DNA from: Thauera carbonicopians | Lineage (GTDB): Bacteria > Pseudomonadota > Gammaproteobacteria > Burkholderiales > Rhodocyclaceae | Direction: 5' to 3' | DNA: 64,000 nucleotides | NCBI RefSeq assembly: GCF_025699485.1 | Contig: NZ_JANUXN010000006.1 | Span: forward strand, 62,001-126,000 | Shown here: piece after piece, positions 37,126 through 44,786 of the stretch | Numbering within the stretch: the first letter of the stretch is position 1 | Layout of the letters: every line of letters begins with the position of its first letter | Notes under the pieces: model-generated | What the model was told of the DNA's origin: nothing | Database searches by the model: none | What the model saw: only the letters and a program-made list of their open reading frames with translations | Position numbers and translations under genes: made by a program

Positions 37126-38327
37126 ACGGCAACATCCTCTCCTTCGAAGAAGCACAGGAAAAACTGCTTGGCTTCGTCCGCCCGGTACGCGAGGTCGAGA
37201 CCGTCGACACCATGATCGCCTGCGGCCGGGTACTGGCGGCGACGCTGCATTCGACCATCGACCAGCCGCCGATGGACAACTCCGCAATGGATGGCTACGC
37301 AGTGCGCGCTGCCGACGTGCCTGCAGCGGGTAGCCGCCTGCCGGTGAGCCAGCGCATTCCGGCAGGCAGCGTCGGCCATGCGCTGCAGCCCGGTACCGCT
37401 GCACGCATCTTCACCGGCGCGCCCTTGCCCGAAGGCGCCGATGCGGTGGTGATGCAGGAGCTGTGTCAACACGAAGGCGAAGATGTCGTCATCAACACCG
37501 TGCCGGCCGTCGGCGAATTCGTGCGCCGCCGGGGCCACGACGTCGCCGTCGGCGCCGAAGTGCTGCCGGCGGGCTTGCGCCTGACGCCCCAGGCGCTGGC
37601 GCTGGCCGCATCGGTCGGCGCGGCGCAACTGCCGGTGTATCGGCGCCTGAAAGTCGCGCTGTTCTCCACCGGCAGCGAACTGGTGATGCCGGGCGAGCCG
37701 CTGCCGCCGGGCGCGATCTACAACTCGAACCGTTTCATGCTGCGCAATCTGCTCACCGGCCTGGGCTGCGAGGTCGAGGATTTCGGCATCATCCCGGACA
37801 GCCTCGACGCCACCCGCGCAGTGCTGCGGCGGGCTGCCGAGGGCCACGACCTGATCCTGAGCAGCGGCGGCGTGTCGGTGGGCGAGGAGGATCACGTCAA
37901 GCCTGCGGTCGAAGCCGAAGGCAGCCTGGACCTGTGGAAGATCGCGATGAAGCCGGGCAAGCCGCTGGCGTTTGGCCGGGTGCATGGCGCCGCCTTCATC
38001 GGCTTGCCGGGCAACCCGGTGTCGAGCTTCGTCACCTTCCTGATGATGGTTCGCCCTTTCCTGCTGGCCAGCCAGGGCGCAGGCGAAGTGTTGCCGCAGT
38101 CGCTGATGCTGCGAGCCGATTTCGACTGGCCGAAACCCGACCGGCGGCGCGAGTTCCTGCGCGCGCGCATGAATGCGCAGGGCGGGGTGGAGCTGTTCCG
38201 GAACCAGGACTCGTCGGCGCTCAACTCGACGGTATGGGCCAACGGCCTGGTGGATATTCCGGCCGGTACGGTCGTGGCCAGAGGGGAAGCCGTCCGCTTC
38301 CTGCCCTATGCCGATCTGCTGCATTGA
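37122..38327 (+). CDS. moeA: molybdopterin molybdenumtransferase
   Basis: A 401-residue MoeA, which inserts molybdate into adenylylated molybdopterin. Family blocks are PPMDNSAMDGYAVRAAD near residue 50, RIFTGAPLPEGADAVVMQE, VALFSTGSELVMPGEPL, IYNSNRFMLRNLL, LILSSGGVSVGEEDHVK, MKPGKPLAFG and FIGLPGNPVSSFVTF. Full length for the family. It overlaps mobB and is followed by moaD after 11 bp, with GAGGA at the moeA stop serving as the moaD ribosome-binding site. Confidence 0.96.
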   Translation: MNGNILSFEEAQEKLLGFVRPVREVETVDTMIACGRVLAATLHSTIDQPPMDNSAMDGYAVRAADVPAAGSRLPVSQRIPAGSVGHALQPGTAARIFTGAPLPEGADAVVMQELCQHEGEDVVINTVPAVGEFVRRRGHDVAVGAEVLPAGLRLTPQALALAASVGAAQLPVYRRLKVALFSTGSELVMPGEPLPPGAIYNSNRFMLRNLLTGLGCEVEDFGIIPDSLDATRAVLRRAAEGHDLILSSGGVSVGEEDHVKPAVEAEGSLDLWKIAMKPGKPLAFGRVHGAAFIGLPGNPVSSFVTFLMMVRPFLLASQGAGEVLPQSLMLRADFDWPKPDRRREFLRARMNAQGGVELFRNQDSSALNSTVWANGLVDIPAGTVVARGEAVRFLPYADLLH

Positions 38328-38338
38328 GGATCAAAACG

Positions 38339-38587
38339 ATGAAAGTGCTGTATTTCGCCAGCCTGCGTGAAGCCGTGGGCCGTACGGACGAAGAGCTCGA
38401 GTTGCCGGCAGGTGTGACAACGGTGGGCGATCTGCGCGTCCACCTTGCCGCTCGCGGCGAGGGCTGGCAGGCGCTGGCCGAAGGGCGCAACGTGCGCGCG
38501 GCGCTCAACCAGCGCATGGTGGGGGCCGATGCGCTGGTGGCGGCGGGCGACGAAGTCGCGTTCTTCCCGCCGGTGACGGGAGGCTGA
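38339..38587 (+). CDS. moaD: molybdopterin synthase sulfur carrier subunit
   Basis: An 82-residue ubiquitin-like protein beginning MKVLYFASLREAVGRTDEEL and ending with the obligatory Gly-Gly (FFPPVTGG) that becomes the thiocarboxylate. It donates sulfur to precursor Z in the MoaD-MoaE synthase. The GAGGA at 38326-38330 is spaced eight bases from the ATG. The gene is too short to stand out against longer frames of the same region but its identity is clear. Confidence 0.95.
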   Translation: MKVLYFASLREAVGRTDEELELPAGVTTVGDLRVHLAARGEGWQALAEGRNVRAALNQRMVGADALVAAGDEVAFFPPVTGG

Positions 38588-38590
38588 ATC

Positions 38591-39064
38591 GTGCTCGCCA
38601 GCATCAGCGTACAGGAAGCGGATTTCGATCCGGGCACCGAACTCGCGGCCTTGAGCGCCGGTCGCCGGGATGTCGGCGCGCTGGCGAATTTCGTCGGCCT
38701 GGTGCGGGATGCCAATGACGGCAGCGGCGTCTCGGCGATGACGCTCGAGCACTATCCGGGCATGACCGAGAAGGCGCTGGGCGAGATCGTCGAGCAGGCC
38801 GGGCAGCGCTGGACGCTGCTGGGCGTGCGTGTCATCCACCGCGTCGGCCGGCTGGAGCCGGGCGATCGCATCGTCTTCGTCGGCGTCGCCAGCGCTCACC
38901 GCGGCGACGCCTTCGCCGCCTGCGAATTCATCATGGACTATCTGAAGACTCGTGCGCCGTTCTGGAAACGCGAGGAAACGCCGGCAGGCGCGCGCTGGGT
39001 CGAGGCGCGCGACAGCGACGATTCAGCGGCGGCGCGCTGGAGCGAGGCGGGCAAGCAGGGCTGA
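38591..39064 (+). CDS. moaE: molybdopterin synthase catalytic subunit
   Basis: A 157-residue MoaE starting with GTG at 38591, three bases after the moaD stop. Signatures are GALANFVGLVRDANDG, LEHYPGMTEKAL, VIHRVGRLEPGDRIVFVGVASAHRGDAF and the catalytic lysine segment DYLKTRAPFWKREE. It forms a heterotetramer with MoaD and converts precursor Z to molybdopterin. It ends the operon; a bidirectional terminator lies 45 bp downstream. Confidence 0.95.
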   Translation: MLASISVQEADFDPGTELAALSAGRRDVGALANFVGLVRDANDGSGVSAMTLEHYPGMTEKALGEIVEQAGQRWTLLGVRVIHRVGRLEPGDRIVFVGVASAHRGDAFAACEFIMDYLKTRAPFWKREETPAGARWVEARDSDDSAAARWSEAGKQG

Positions 39065-39108
39065 TCCCCGGAAACGGGGGCCGGGCGAGAAGGAGATCGG
39101 TAAACGAG

Positions 39109-39134
39109 AAACGGCGCCTCGTCGGCGCCGTTTT
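39109..39134. terminator. bidirectional intrinsic terminator between moaE and the phasin gene
   Basis: AAACGGCGCC (39109-39118) and GGCGCCGTTTT (39124-39134) form a perfect stem with a 5-base loop and a T run on the plus strand. On the minus strand TTT follows the stem too. It separates convergent moaE and the phasin gene. Confidence 0.8.
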
Positions 39135-39166
39135 CGTCGTTGCAGGCGTTTGCCTGTCGAGCGATG

Positions 39167-39670
39167 TTACTTGCGGCCCTTGGGCTGCTGCGTGAAAGCC
39201 TGGAAGGCTTCGGTCGAGGCACGCGTCATCTGCTCGAAAGCAGCGCGGGTGGTGTCCATCGCGGTCTGCATGGCGCCCAGGGCGTTCTGGTCGGAGATCG
39301 GCATGCCCTTGAACATCTTCTGCATGGCTTCGAACATGTCCTGGCTGCCGCTGGTCAGTTGCTCGCCGACCAGCTTGCCGAAGGCGGCCTGGGTGGTGGC
39401 GGTGATCTCGGCGATTTCGCGCGCACAAGCCAGCATCTTCTCGGTGGTGTTCTGCGCGTACTGGGTACGCAGATCCATCAGTGCCTTCGGATCCTTGGCA
39501 GAGGACTGAGCCTTGGCATTTTCCACGCCTTCCTCGAACAGGGTCTTGGCGGTGGTGACCTGGATTTCCATGATGCGCTGCGAGTTCTCGATGGAGAGCT
39601 GAGCAAGGCGCATCGCGGCCTCGAGATTCTTCTTTTGGAGCTCGTTGAATTGATCTTGCTTGCTGGCCAT
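39167..39670 (-). CDS. phaP: phasin family protein (polyhydroxyalkanoate granule)
   Basis: A 167-residue amphipathic, all-helical protein of the phasin_2 type. Examples are QFNELQKKNLEAAMRLAQLSIENSQRIMEIQVTTAKTLFEEGVENAKAQ, DLRTQYAQNTTEKMLACAREIAEI and a C-terminal TRASTEAFQAFTQQPKGRK. Phasins coat PHA granules and control their size. The start is the ATG at 39670 with GGAG upstream; the longer frame beyond it is not coding. A 15-bp TGTTGCA/TGCAACA palindrome at 39853-39867 is well placed as a PhaR operator, although 180 bp upstream. Confidence 0.93.
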   Translation of the reverse strand: MASKQDQFNELQKKNLEAAMRLAQLSIENSQRIMEIQVTTAKTLFEEGVENAKAQSSAKDPKALMDLRTQYAQNTTEKMLACAREIAEITATTQAAFGKLVGEQLTSGSQDMFEAMQKMFKGMPISDQNALGAMQTAMDTTRAAFEQMTRASTEAFQAFTQQPKGRK

Positions 39671-39852
39671 AAATTTTCTCCACTCGCGATATGGTTGTCT
39701 GAGGTTTCGCGAGGCGTCTCGTCGCCCTCCCGGAGCAATCAGAGTCCGGACCGTGCTGCTGTCCAGCTTCCCCCGCCTCGATGAGGACAATAGCACAGGC
39801 GATGCCTCGAAACCTCGCAATTCTTGAGCTGGAAATGCAAAACTCCTGAAAA

Positions 39853-39867
39853 TGTTGCACTGCAACA
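39853..39867. promoter_or_regulatory. TGTTGCA-C-TGCAACA palindrome, probable PhaR operator
   Basis: A perfect 7-bp inverted repeat around one base. Repeated TGCA motifs are the known recognition elements of the PHA-responsive repressor PhaR, which controls phasin genes in Cupriavidus and Paracoccus. It lies in the 251-bp spacer between the phasin gene and a TPM-domain gene. The rest of that spacer holds no open frame I would support. Confidence 0.55.
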
Positions 39868-39921
39868 ACAGAGGCAAAACGATGCCCGGCGCGGAACCGG
39901 GCAGCGAAGCGGGGCGGAGGT

Positions 39922-40458
39922 TCAGCGCAGAACCGGGTGATCGGGCAGCGAGTTCTCCCTGGCGGCACGATCGTCGCCTGCCGCGGGAAAGTGTTGCGCG
40001 AGCCGGGTGTGGACGCCTTCCAATGCGCGGCTGAGCCCTTCTTCCAGGCGCCCGGCGCGCAGGCTTGCGCTGCATTCCTGGACGACGGCCTGCCAGTCGG
40101 CGTTCGGGACATGGCGCGCAAGTCCGCGGTCGGCAAGGATCTCGAGGTGGTGTTCGGCAAGCGACAGGTAGATCAGCACGCCGTTGTTGTGCTCGGTGTC
40201 CCAGACTCGCTGCTTGCCGAACGTGGTCAGCGCGCGGTCGCGCAGCACTTCGCCGATCGGTTCGCCGTGCCGGATCGTCCGCCACAGGTAGCGCAGCGGC
40301 AGGCTGGCTTCGATGCATAGGCAGATCTGTCCGGTATGTGCGGCTTCGCTTTCGGTGATGCGGGCCTCGAGGCGAGTCAGCGCATCGCTGCCGATGGCGC
40401 GCTGGGCGTCGTCGGCGTCCAGCCACAGGTGGCGGAGAAGTCGTGCGAGCCTGTTCAT
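39922..40458 (-). CDS. TPM-domain protein, soluble form
   Basis: A 178-residue protein with a TPM_phosphatase-like domain and no membrane segment. RLEARITESEAAHTGQICLCIEASLPL and VWDTEHNNGVLIYLSLAEHHLEILADRGLARHVPNADWQAVV are typical of this family. The name comes from a reported acid phosphatase activity in plant chloroplast TLP18.3 and is weak evidence of function here. Its start codon directly follows the stop of a second TPM protein, so the two and lemA form an operon. Confidence 0.8.
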   Translation of the reverse strand: MNRLARLLRHLWLDADDAQRAIGSDALTRLEARITESEAAHTGQICLCIEASLPLRYLWRTIRHGEPIGEVLRDRALTTFGKQRVWDTEHNNGVLIYLSLAEHHLEILADRGLARHVPNADWQAVVQECSASLRAGRLEEGLSRALEGVHTRLAQHFPAAGDDRAARENSLPDHPVLR

Positions 40459-41427
40459 TCACCACCTCCCCGAAGCGCCGCCGCCGCCGAAGCTGCCGCC
40501 GCCGCCCGAGCCGAAGCCGCCGCCGAAACCGCCGCCACGGCCACGGCCGCCCCCCCAGATGATCGGCCCGCCGCCGCGGTGGAAGCCGCCACGGCCGCCG
40601 CCACCCCGACCACCACCGCCGATGCCGAGCATGATCACGAACACCAGCGCCGCAATGCCGCCGAGGATGCCTATTGCCAGGCTGCCGGTCAGCAGTTTGA
40701 TGACGAAGCCGGTCACGCCGCCGGTCGCCACCGCGCCGAGCTTGCGGCCGAACATGCCGGTCAGGAACGAGCCTGCCACCGGCACGGCGATGAACAGCAG
40801 GGCGGCGAGATCTTCCAGTGCCGGCGCATCGTTGCCGGGCCCGGCGGGAGCGGGGAGGGGCAGGTCTTCGCCGCGAATCCGCGCCATCAGCCCGTCGAGG
40901 CCGGCATCGATGCCGCCGGCGAAATCGCCCTGGCGGAAGGCGGGGGTGATCAGCCGGTCGATGATCTGATGGGCGGCGAGATCCGGCACCGCGCCTTCGA
41001 GCGCGCGCGCGACTTCGATCCGCACGCGGCGGTCGTTCCTGGCCACCACCAGCAGGATGCCGTCGCCGATTTCGCGGCGCCCGATCTTCCAGTTGTCGGC
41101 GACGCGCCAGGCGTAGGCGGCGATGTCCTCCGGCGCCGTGGTGGGCACGAGCAGGACGACGATCTGGCTGCCGCGCTCGGCCTCGAAGCGGGCGAGCTTC
41201 TGTTCCAGCGCCTGTTGCTGCGTGCTGTCGAGCGTTCCGCTGCGGTCGATGACACGGGCGGTGAGTTCCGGCACCGGCTGCAGTTGCTGCGCCTGAACGG
41301 CGCCAGGCCAGGCCAGGATCAGCGGAACAAGAAGAAGCAGGTGGACAAGAAACCGCCAGCCGGGCGTGGCGGGCCGCGCTGCCGGGAGGCGCATGGGCGG
41401 GCCGGGCTGCCGGGCGCCTGTCGTCAT
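40459..41427 (-). CDS. TPM-domain membrane protein, YgcG family
   Basis: A 322-residue protein. It has a signal peptide (FLVHLLLLVPLILAWPGAVQA), a periplasmic TPM domain (LTARVIDRSGTLDSTQQQALEQKLARFEAERGSQIVVLLVPTT, GDGILLVVARNDRRVRIEVARALEGAVPD) and two C-terminal membrane helices. It ends in a very Gly-rich tail of about 55 residues (GGGGRGGGGRGGFHRGGG and onward). This architecture and the lemA neighbour are typical of the YgcG/TPM-LemA pair, whose function is unsettled. GAGG precedes the ATG at 41427. Confidence 0.88.
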   Translation of the reverse strand: MTTGARQPGPPMRLPAARPATPGWRFLVHLLLLVPLILAWPGAVQAQQLQPVPELTARVIDRSGTLDSTQQQALEQKLARFEAERGSQIVVLLVPTTAPEDIAAYAWRVADNWKIGRREIGDGILLVVARNDRRVRIEVARALEGAVPDLAAHQIIDRLITPAFRQGDFAGGIDAGLDGLMARIRGEDLPLPAPAGPGNDAPALEDLAALLFIAVPVAGSFLTGMFGRKLGAVATGGVTGFVIKLLTGSLAIGILGGIAALVFVIMLGIGGGGRGGGGRGGFHRGGGPIIWGGGRGRGGGFGGGFGSGGGGSFGGGGASGRW

Positions 41428-41457
41428 TGTTGCCTCGTCATGGTCGCCATCCGGCCG

Positions 41458-42081
41458 TCACTTGCTGCCCTGGCTGGAGCTGCCGAAGTCGACCGTCGGC
41501 GGGCTGGAGATCTCGGCTTCGTTGGCGACGCTGAAGCTGGCCTTGGGCGAGTAGCTGAAGATCATCGCCGTCAGGTTGGTCGGGAAGCTGCGCGCCAGCA
41601 CGTTGTACTGCTGCACTGCGTCGATGTACTTGTTGCGCGCGACGGTGACGCGATTTTCCGTGCCTTCGAGCTGCACGCGCAAGTCCTGGAAGCCCTGGTT
41701 GGCCTTCAGGTTGGGGTAGTTCTCCGATACCGCGAGCAAGCGCGACAGGGCGCTGCCGAGCTGGCCCTGGGCCTGCTGGAAGCGCTCCATTGCCTGCGGG
41801 TCGTTCATCATCTCGGGCGTGACCTGGATCGCGGTGGCGCGCGAACGCGCCTCGATGACGCGGCTCAGGGTCTCCTGCTCGAAGTTGGCTTCGCCCTTGA
41901 CCGTCTCGACCAGGTTGGGAATCAGGTCGGCGCGGCGCTGGTACTGGTTCAGGACTTCGGCCCAGGCCGACTTGGTCTGTTCGTCCAGGCGCTGGAAATC
42001 GTTGTAGCCGCAGCCGCCCAGGGCGAGGCTGGCACTGAGGATCAGGATGGCGGGAGCGCGGCGGGTGAATCGAGCGAGCAT
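41458..42081 (-). CDS. lemA: LemA family protein
   Basis: A 207-residue LemA protein with an N-terminal lipobox-like signal (LILSASLALGGC, Cys about residue 24). The conserved all-helical core is WAEVLNQYQRRADLIPNLVETVKGEANFEQETLSRVIEARSRA and NYPNLKANQGFQDLRVQLEGTENRVTVARNKYIDAVQQYN. LemA proteins are membrane-anchored and usually encoded beside TPM proteins, as here; their role is not established. GGAG precedes the ATG. Confidence 0.93.
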   Translation of the reverse strand: MLARFTRRAPAILILSASLALGGCGYNDFQRLDEQTKSAWAEVLNQYQRRADLIPNLVETVKGEANFEQETLSRVIEARSRATAIQVTPEMMNDPQAMERFQQAQGQLGSALSRLLAVSENYPNLKANQGFQDLRVQLEGTENRVTVARNKYIDAVQQYNVLARSFPTNLTAMIFSYSPKASFSVANEAEISSPPTVDFGSSSQGSK

Positions 42082-42309
42082 GGCAGGATCTCCTGGGACG
42101 GGGTGGTCCGCTTCGGGTTTGTTTGATTTGTCCGATGAAACTTTAGCAGGTCTGCCGCGAGGGAGTTGCGGTGGCCATGGCGCATGCAGGCCGATTTCTT
42201 GTTCTGCCTCAAGGTTTCCGGCCGGAGCTGTCCCTTAGCATTCGCGTCACTGCGTGACCGGCCGCAAGCGAAGCCAAAGTCCGGAATCCGAATCGAGGGA
42301 ATCTCTGCC

Positions 42310-42633
42310 ATGTTCGACAATGCCGTCCATCCTTTCGACGCCCGTGGCGTCGCCAAACGCTTTCGCCATGCCGCCATCTTCGGTGCTCTCGAGTCGCTGG
42401 AGGACGGTGAGACGATGCGCTTCGTGAACGATCACGACCCGCTGCCGCTGCTCAACCAGATCCAGCAGCGCTACGGCAACCAGGTGGCGATCGACTATGT
42501 CGCCCGCGAACCGGGCAACATCGTGATCGATTTCCGCATCCAGCTCGGCGCCGGCGCCGAAGCCGCGCCGGCCGCTGTGGCGGGCGCGGGAAGCTGCGGC
42601 GGCGGCAACGGCTGCGGATGCTCCGGCGGCTGA
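42310..42633 (+). CDS. DUF2249 protein with Cys/Gly-rich tail
   Basis: A 107-residue protein. Residues 1-80 form a DUF2249/SirA-like fold (FDARGVAKRFRHAAIFGALESLEDGETMRFVNDHDPLPLLNQIQQRYGNQVAIDYV). The last 20 residues are Ala/Gly-rich and carry Cys96, Cys102 and Cys104, which look suited to metal or thiol chemistry. DUF2249 proteins are often near nitric oxide and denitrification genes, but none is in this window. It is divergent from lemA; GTCAC-N3-GTGAC at 42246-42258 is a possible regulator site in the gap. Confidence 0.8.
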   Translation: MFDNAVHPFDARGVAKRFRHAAIFGALESLEDGETMRFVNDHDPLPLLNQIQQRYGNQVAIDYVAREPGNIVIDFRIQLGAGAEAAPAAVAGAGSCGGGNGCGCSGG

Positions 42634-42658
42634 AACGGTGGGGCGGTCGGGAAGGTGC

Positions 42659-43243
42659 TCAGAGCACCTTCTCGATCGCCTTGCGCAGCTCGGGCGCGTC
42701 GGGTGTGACGCGGCTGGGGAAGGCCGCGACGACCTTGCCGTTGCGGTCGATGAGGTATTTGTGGAAGTTCCAGCGTGGAGCTTCGGACTGGCGCGCGATT
42801 TCGCGGAACAGCGGGTGGGCGTTCGGCCCGCGGACGTGGATCGGCGCGAACATGTCGAAGCTGACGCCGAAATTCACGAAGCAGACTTCCGCCGCCTCGG
42901 CTTCGTCCTTGGCTTCCTGCTTGAAGTCGTCGGACGAAAAGCCGGCAAGCTTCAGGCCCTTGTCCTTGTACTGCTGGTGGAGCGCCTCCAGCCCCTCGAA
43001 CTGGCCGGTGAAGCCGCAATGGCTCGCGGTATTCACGACCAGCACCGGCTGACCGCCGAAGCGTTGCGCCAGGTCTACCGTCTCTTCGGAATGCAGGCGG
43101 CGAAGCTGGTGGTCGAACAAGGGCGCCTGCGAGGGTGTCTGCTGAACGGCGGCGGGCGCCTGTGCAAGGGCGGGGGCATGCGCTGCGAGTGCGGCGACGG
43201 CCAGCGATGCGAGGACTGAGGCTCTGCGGCGAGCGGGCATCAT
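42659..43243 (-). CDS. glutathione peroxidase family protein with signal peptide
   Basis: A 194-residue protein with a signal peptide (SVLASLAVAALAAHAPALAQA) and a thioredoxin-fold glutathione peroxidase domain. The catalytic Cys76 is in LVVNTASHCGFTGQFEGLEALH, GLKLAGFSSDDFKQE replaces the usual GFPCNQFGGQE block, and the Trp/Asn are in PRWNFHKYLID. The second conserved block is therefore divergent and the protein may act as a thioredoxin-type peroxidase in the periplasm. AGGAG five bases before the ATG at 43243 fixes the start; a longer frame upstream is noise. Confidence 0.87.
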   Translation of the reverse strand: MMPARRRASVLASLAVAALAAHAPALAQAPAAVQQTPSQAPLFDHQLRRLHSEETVDLAQRFGGQPVLVVNTASHCGFTGQFEGLEALHQQYKDKGLKLAGFSSDDFKQEAKDEAEAAEVCFVNFGVSFDMFAPIHVRGPNAHPLFREIARQSEAPRWNFHKYLIDRNGKVVAAFPSRVTPDAPELRKAIEKVL

Positions 43244-43386
43244 TGCTTCTCCTGAGGAATGTGCGGTCGACAGCGGCTTGTCGTCGAGGTTCGCCACCGG
43301 GTTCGGCAGGGGCGGAACCCGGCGGAGACGCAAATCCGGCCGGCGATTGCCGCGAATCCACTTCGCCGCCCGCCTGCGCGGACGAT

Positions 43387-44631
43387 TCAGAGCAGCGGCA
43401 CGCCTTCCTTCTCGCCGCGCTCGTACACCACGTTGGCGCGGCCGACCAGCAGCGGGTCGAGCGGCTTGATGAGGCTGATGTCCTTGTTGGCGTAAGGCAT
43501 CTTGTGCAGCACGTAGCGCAGTGCGTTGAGGCGCGCGCGCTTCTTGCAGTCGGATTTCACCACCGTCCACGGCGCATCGGCGGTGTCGGTGTAGAAGAAC
43601 ATCGCTTCCTTGGCCTTGGTGTAGTCGTCCCACTTGTCGAGCGAGGCGAGGTCGATCGGCGACAGTTTCCACTGCTTCAGCGGATGGTTTTCACGCTCCC
43701 TGAAGCGGCGGCGCTGCTCCTCGCGGCTGACCGAGAACCAGAACTTGATCAGGTGGATGCCGCTGCGCACGAGATTGCGCTCGAACTCCGGCACCTGGCG
43801 CATGAATTCGTTGTACTCGTCGGCCGAACAGAAGCCCATCACGCGCTCGACGCCTGCGCGGTTGTACCACGAGCGGTCGAACAGCACGATTTCGCCCGCC
43901 GTGGGCAGGTGCTGGATGTAGCGCTGGAAGTACCACTGGCCCTGTTCGGATTCGCTCGGTTTTTCCAGTGCGACGACACGCGCACCGCGAGGATTCAGGT
44001 GTTCCATGAAGCGCTTGATGGTGCCGCCCTTGCCGGCGGCGTCGCGGCCCTCGAACAAGATCACGACGCGCTGGCCGGTTTCCTTGACCCAGGCCTGCAG
44101 CTTCAGCAACTCCACCTGCAGGCGGTACTTCTGCTTCTCGTAGGCCTTGCGCGACATCAGGTTGCGGTAGGGATAGCCGCCGCTGCGCCAGTCCTCGGCA
44201 AGTTCGTCGTCGGGGTGCAGATCGTCATTGCCGAGCTTCGCGTCGGCCTTCATCAGCGCGCGGCGCAGCATATGGACATCGTCGGGCGAGGCGCCGGCGA
44301 GGATCGCTTCGAGTGCCTCCGCGGCCTTGGCGGGAGCGGCGCCGGTTTCACGCTGTAGGATGTCGGTGAGCGCGACCAGCTTGGAGTCCTGCGCGCCGGC
44401 CGTGGCCTGGTCGACTTCGAAGTTCTCGATGCCTTCCGGACTCAGATCCGGGGCGATGTCTCCACTGCGGGTGCTGCGTTTCGCCCGGGAACTGGATGCC
44501 GCCCTGGGCTGCGGAGCGGATTTCGACTGCGGCTTCGATTTCATCCTGGGTTCGGCTGCGGGCAGAGACTGGCCGCCGTCCGAACCGGAGTCGCGGGCAG
44601 GGAGGGCTGCGTTGTTGTGGTCTTTCGTCAT
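43387..44631 (-). CDS. ppk2: polyphosphate kinase 2 (PPK2 family)
   Basis: A 414-residue PPK2 transferring phosphate between polyphosphate and nucleotides. The core follows DWRSGGYPYRNLMSRKAYEKQKYRLQVELLKLQ. It has Walker A FEGRDAAGKGGTIKRF (residues 193-208), Walker B/lid FDRSWYNRAGVERVMGFC and the terminal TVVKSDCKKRARLNALRYVL. An N-terminal extension of about 140 residues, basic and Ser/Ala-rich in its first 55, is unusual. Class I PPK2 (nucleoside diphosphate) is likely from length and motifs. GGAG precedes the start at 44631. It is in no obvious operon. Confidence 0.93.
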   Translation of the reverse strand: MTKDHNNAALPARDSGSDGGQSLPAAEPRMKSKPQSKSAPQPRAASSSRAKRSTRSGDIAPDLSPEGIENFEVDQATAGAQDSKLVALTDILQRETGAAPAKAAEALEAILAGASPDDVHMLRRALMKADAKLGNDDLHPDDELAEDWRSGGYPYRNLMSRKAYEKQKYRLQVELLKLQAWVKETGQRVVILFEGRDAAGKGGTIKRFMEHLNPRGARVVALEKPSESEQGQWYFQRYIQHLPTAGEIVLFDRSWYNRAGVERVMGFCSADEYNEFMRQVPEFERNLVRSGIHLIKFWFSVSREEQRRRFRERENHPLKQWKLSPIDLASLDKWDDYTKAKEAMFFYTDTADAPWTVVKSDCKKRARLNALRYVLHKMPYANKDISLIKPLDPLLVGRANVVYERGEKEGVPLL

Positions 44632-44730
44632 GCGGCGATCTCCATTGAATAACGATTCATTTTACGCCTCGTCCAGGCAATGCGTGGCGTGCGGTAATGC
44701 GCGCATGCGCCGCTGAACGGCGCGAGCGGC

Positions 44731-44736
44731 TAGAAT
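44731..44736 (+). promoter_or_regulatory. candidate -10 element (TAGAAT) for the esterase gene
   Basis: CTAGAATTGCGGCC (44730-44743) repeats the block found at 671-684 almost exactly. It lies 50 bases before the esterase ATG. No clear -35 is seen. Confidence 0.4.
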
Positions 44737-44786
44737 TGCGGCCCCGAATCCGCTGACGGCGCATGTACGGCGCCATGTAGAACATC

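Noticed and set aside
40501-40640. GCC/CCG-rich tract resembling a tandem repeat
   Set aside because: It encodes the Gly-rich tail of the TPM membrane protein; the repetition is explained by codons for Gly.
43297-43322. CCGGGTTC/GAACCCGG hairpin between the peroxidase and ppk2 genes
   Set aside because: Perfect 8-bp stem but no T run and only one copy; not enough to call it a terminator or a REP element.
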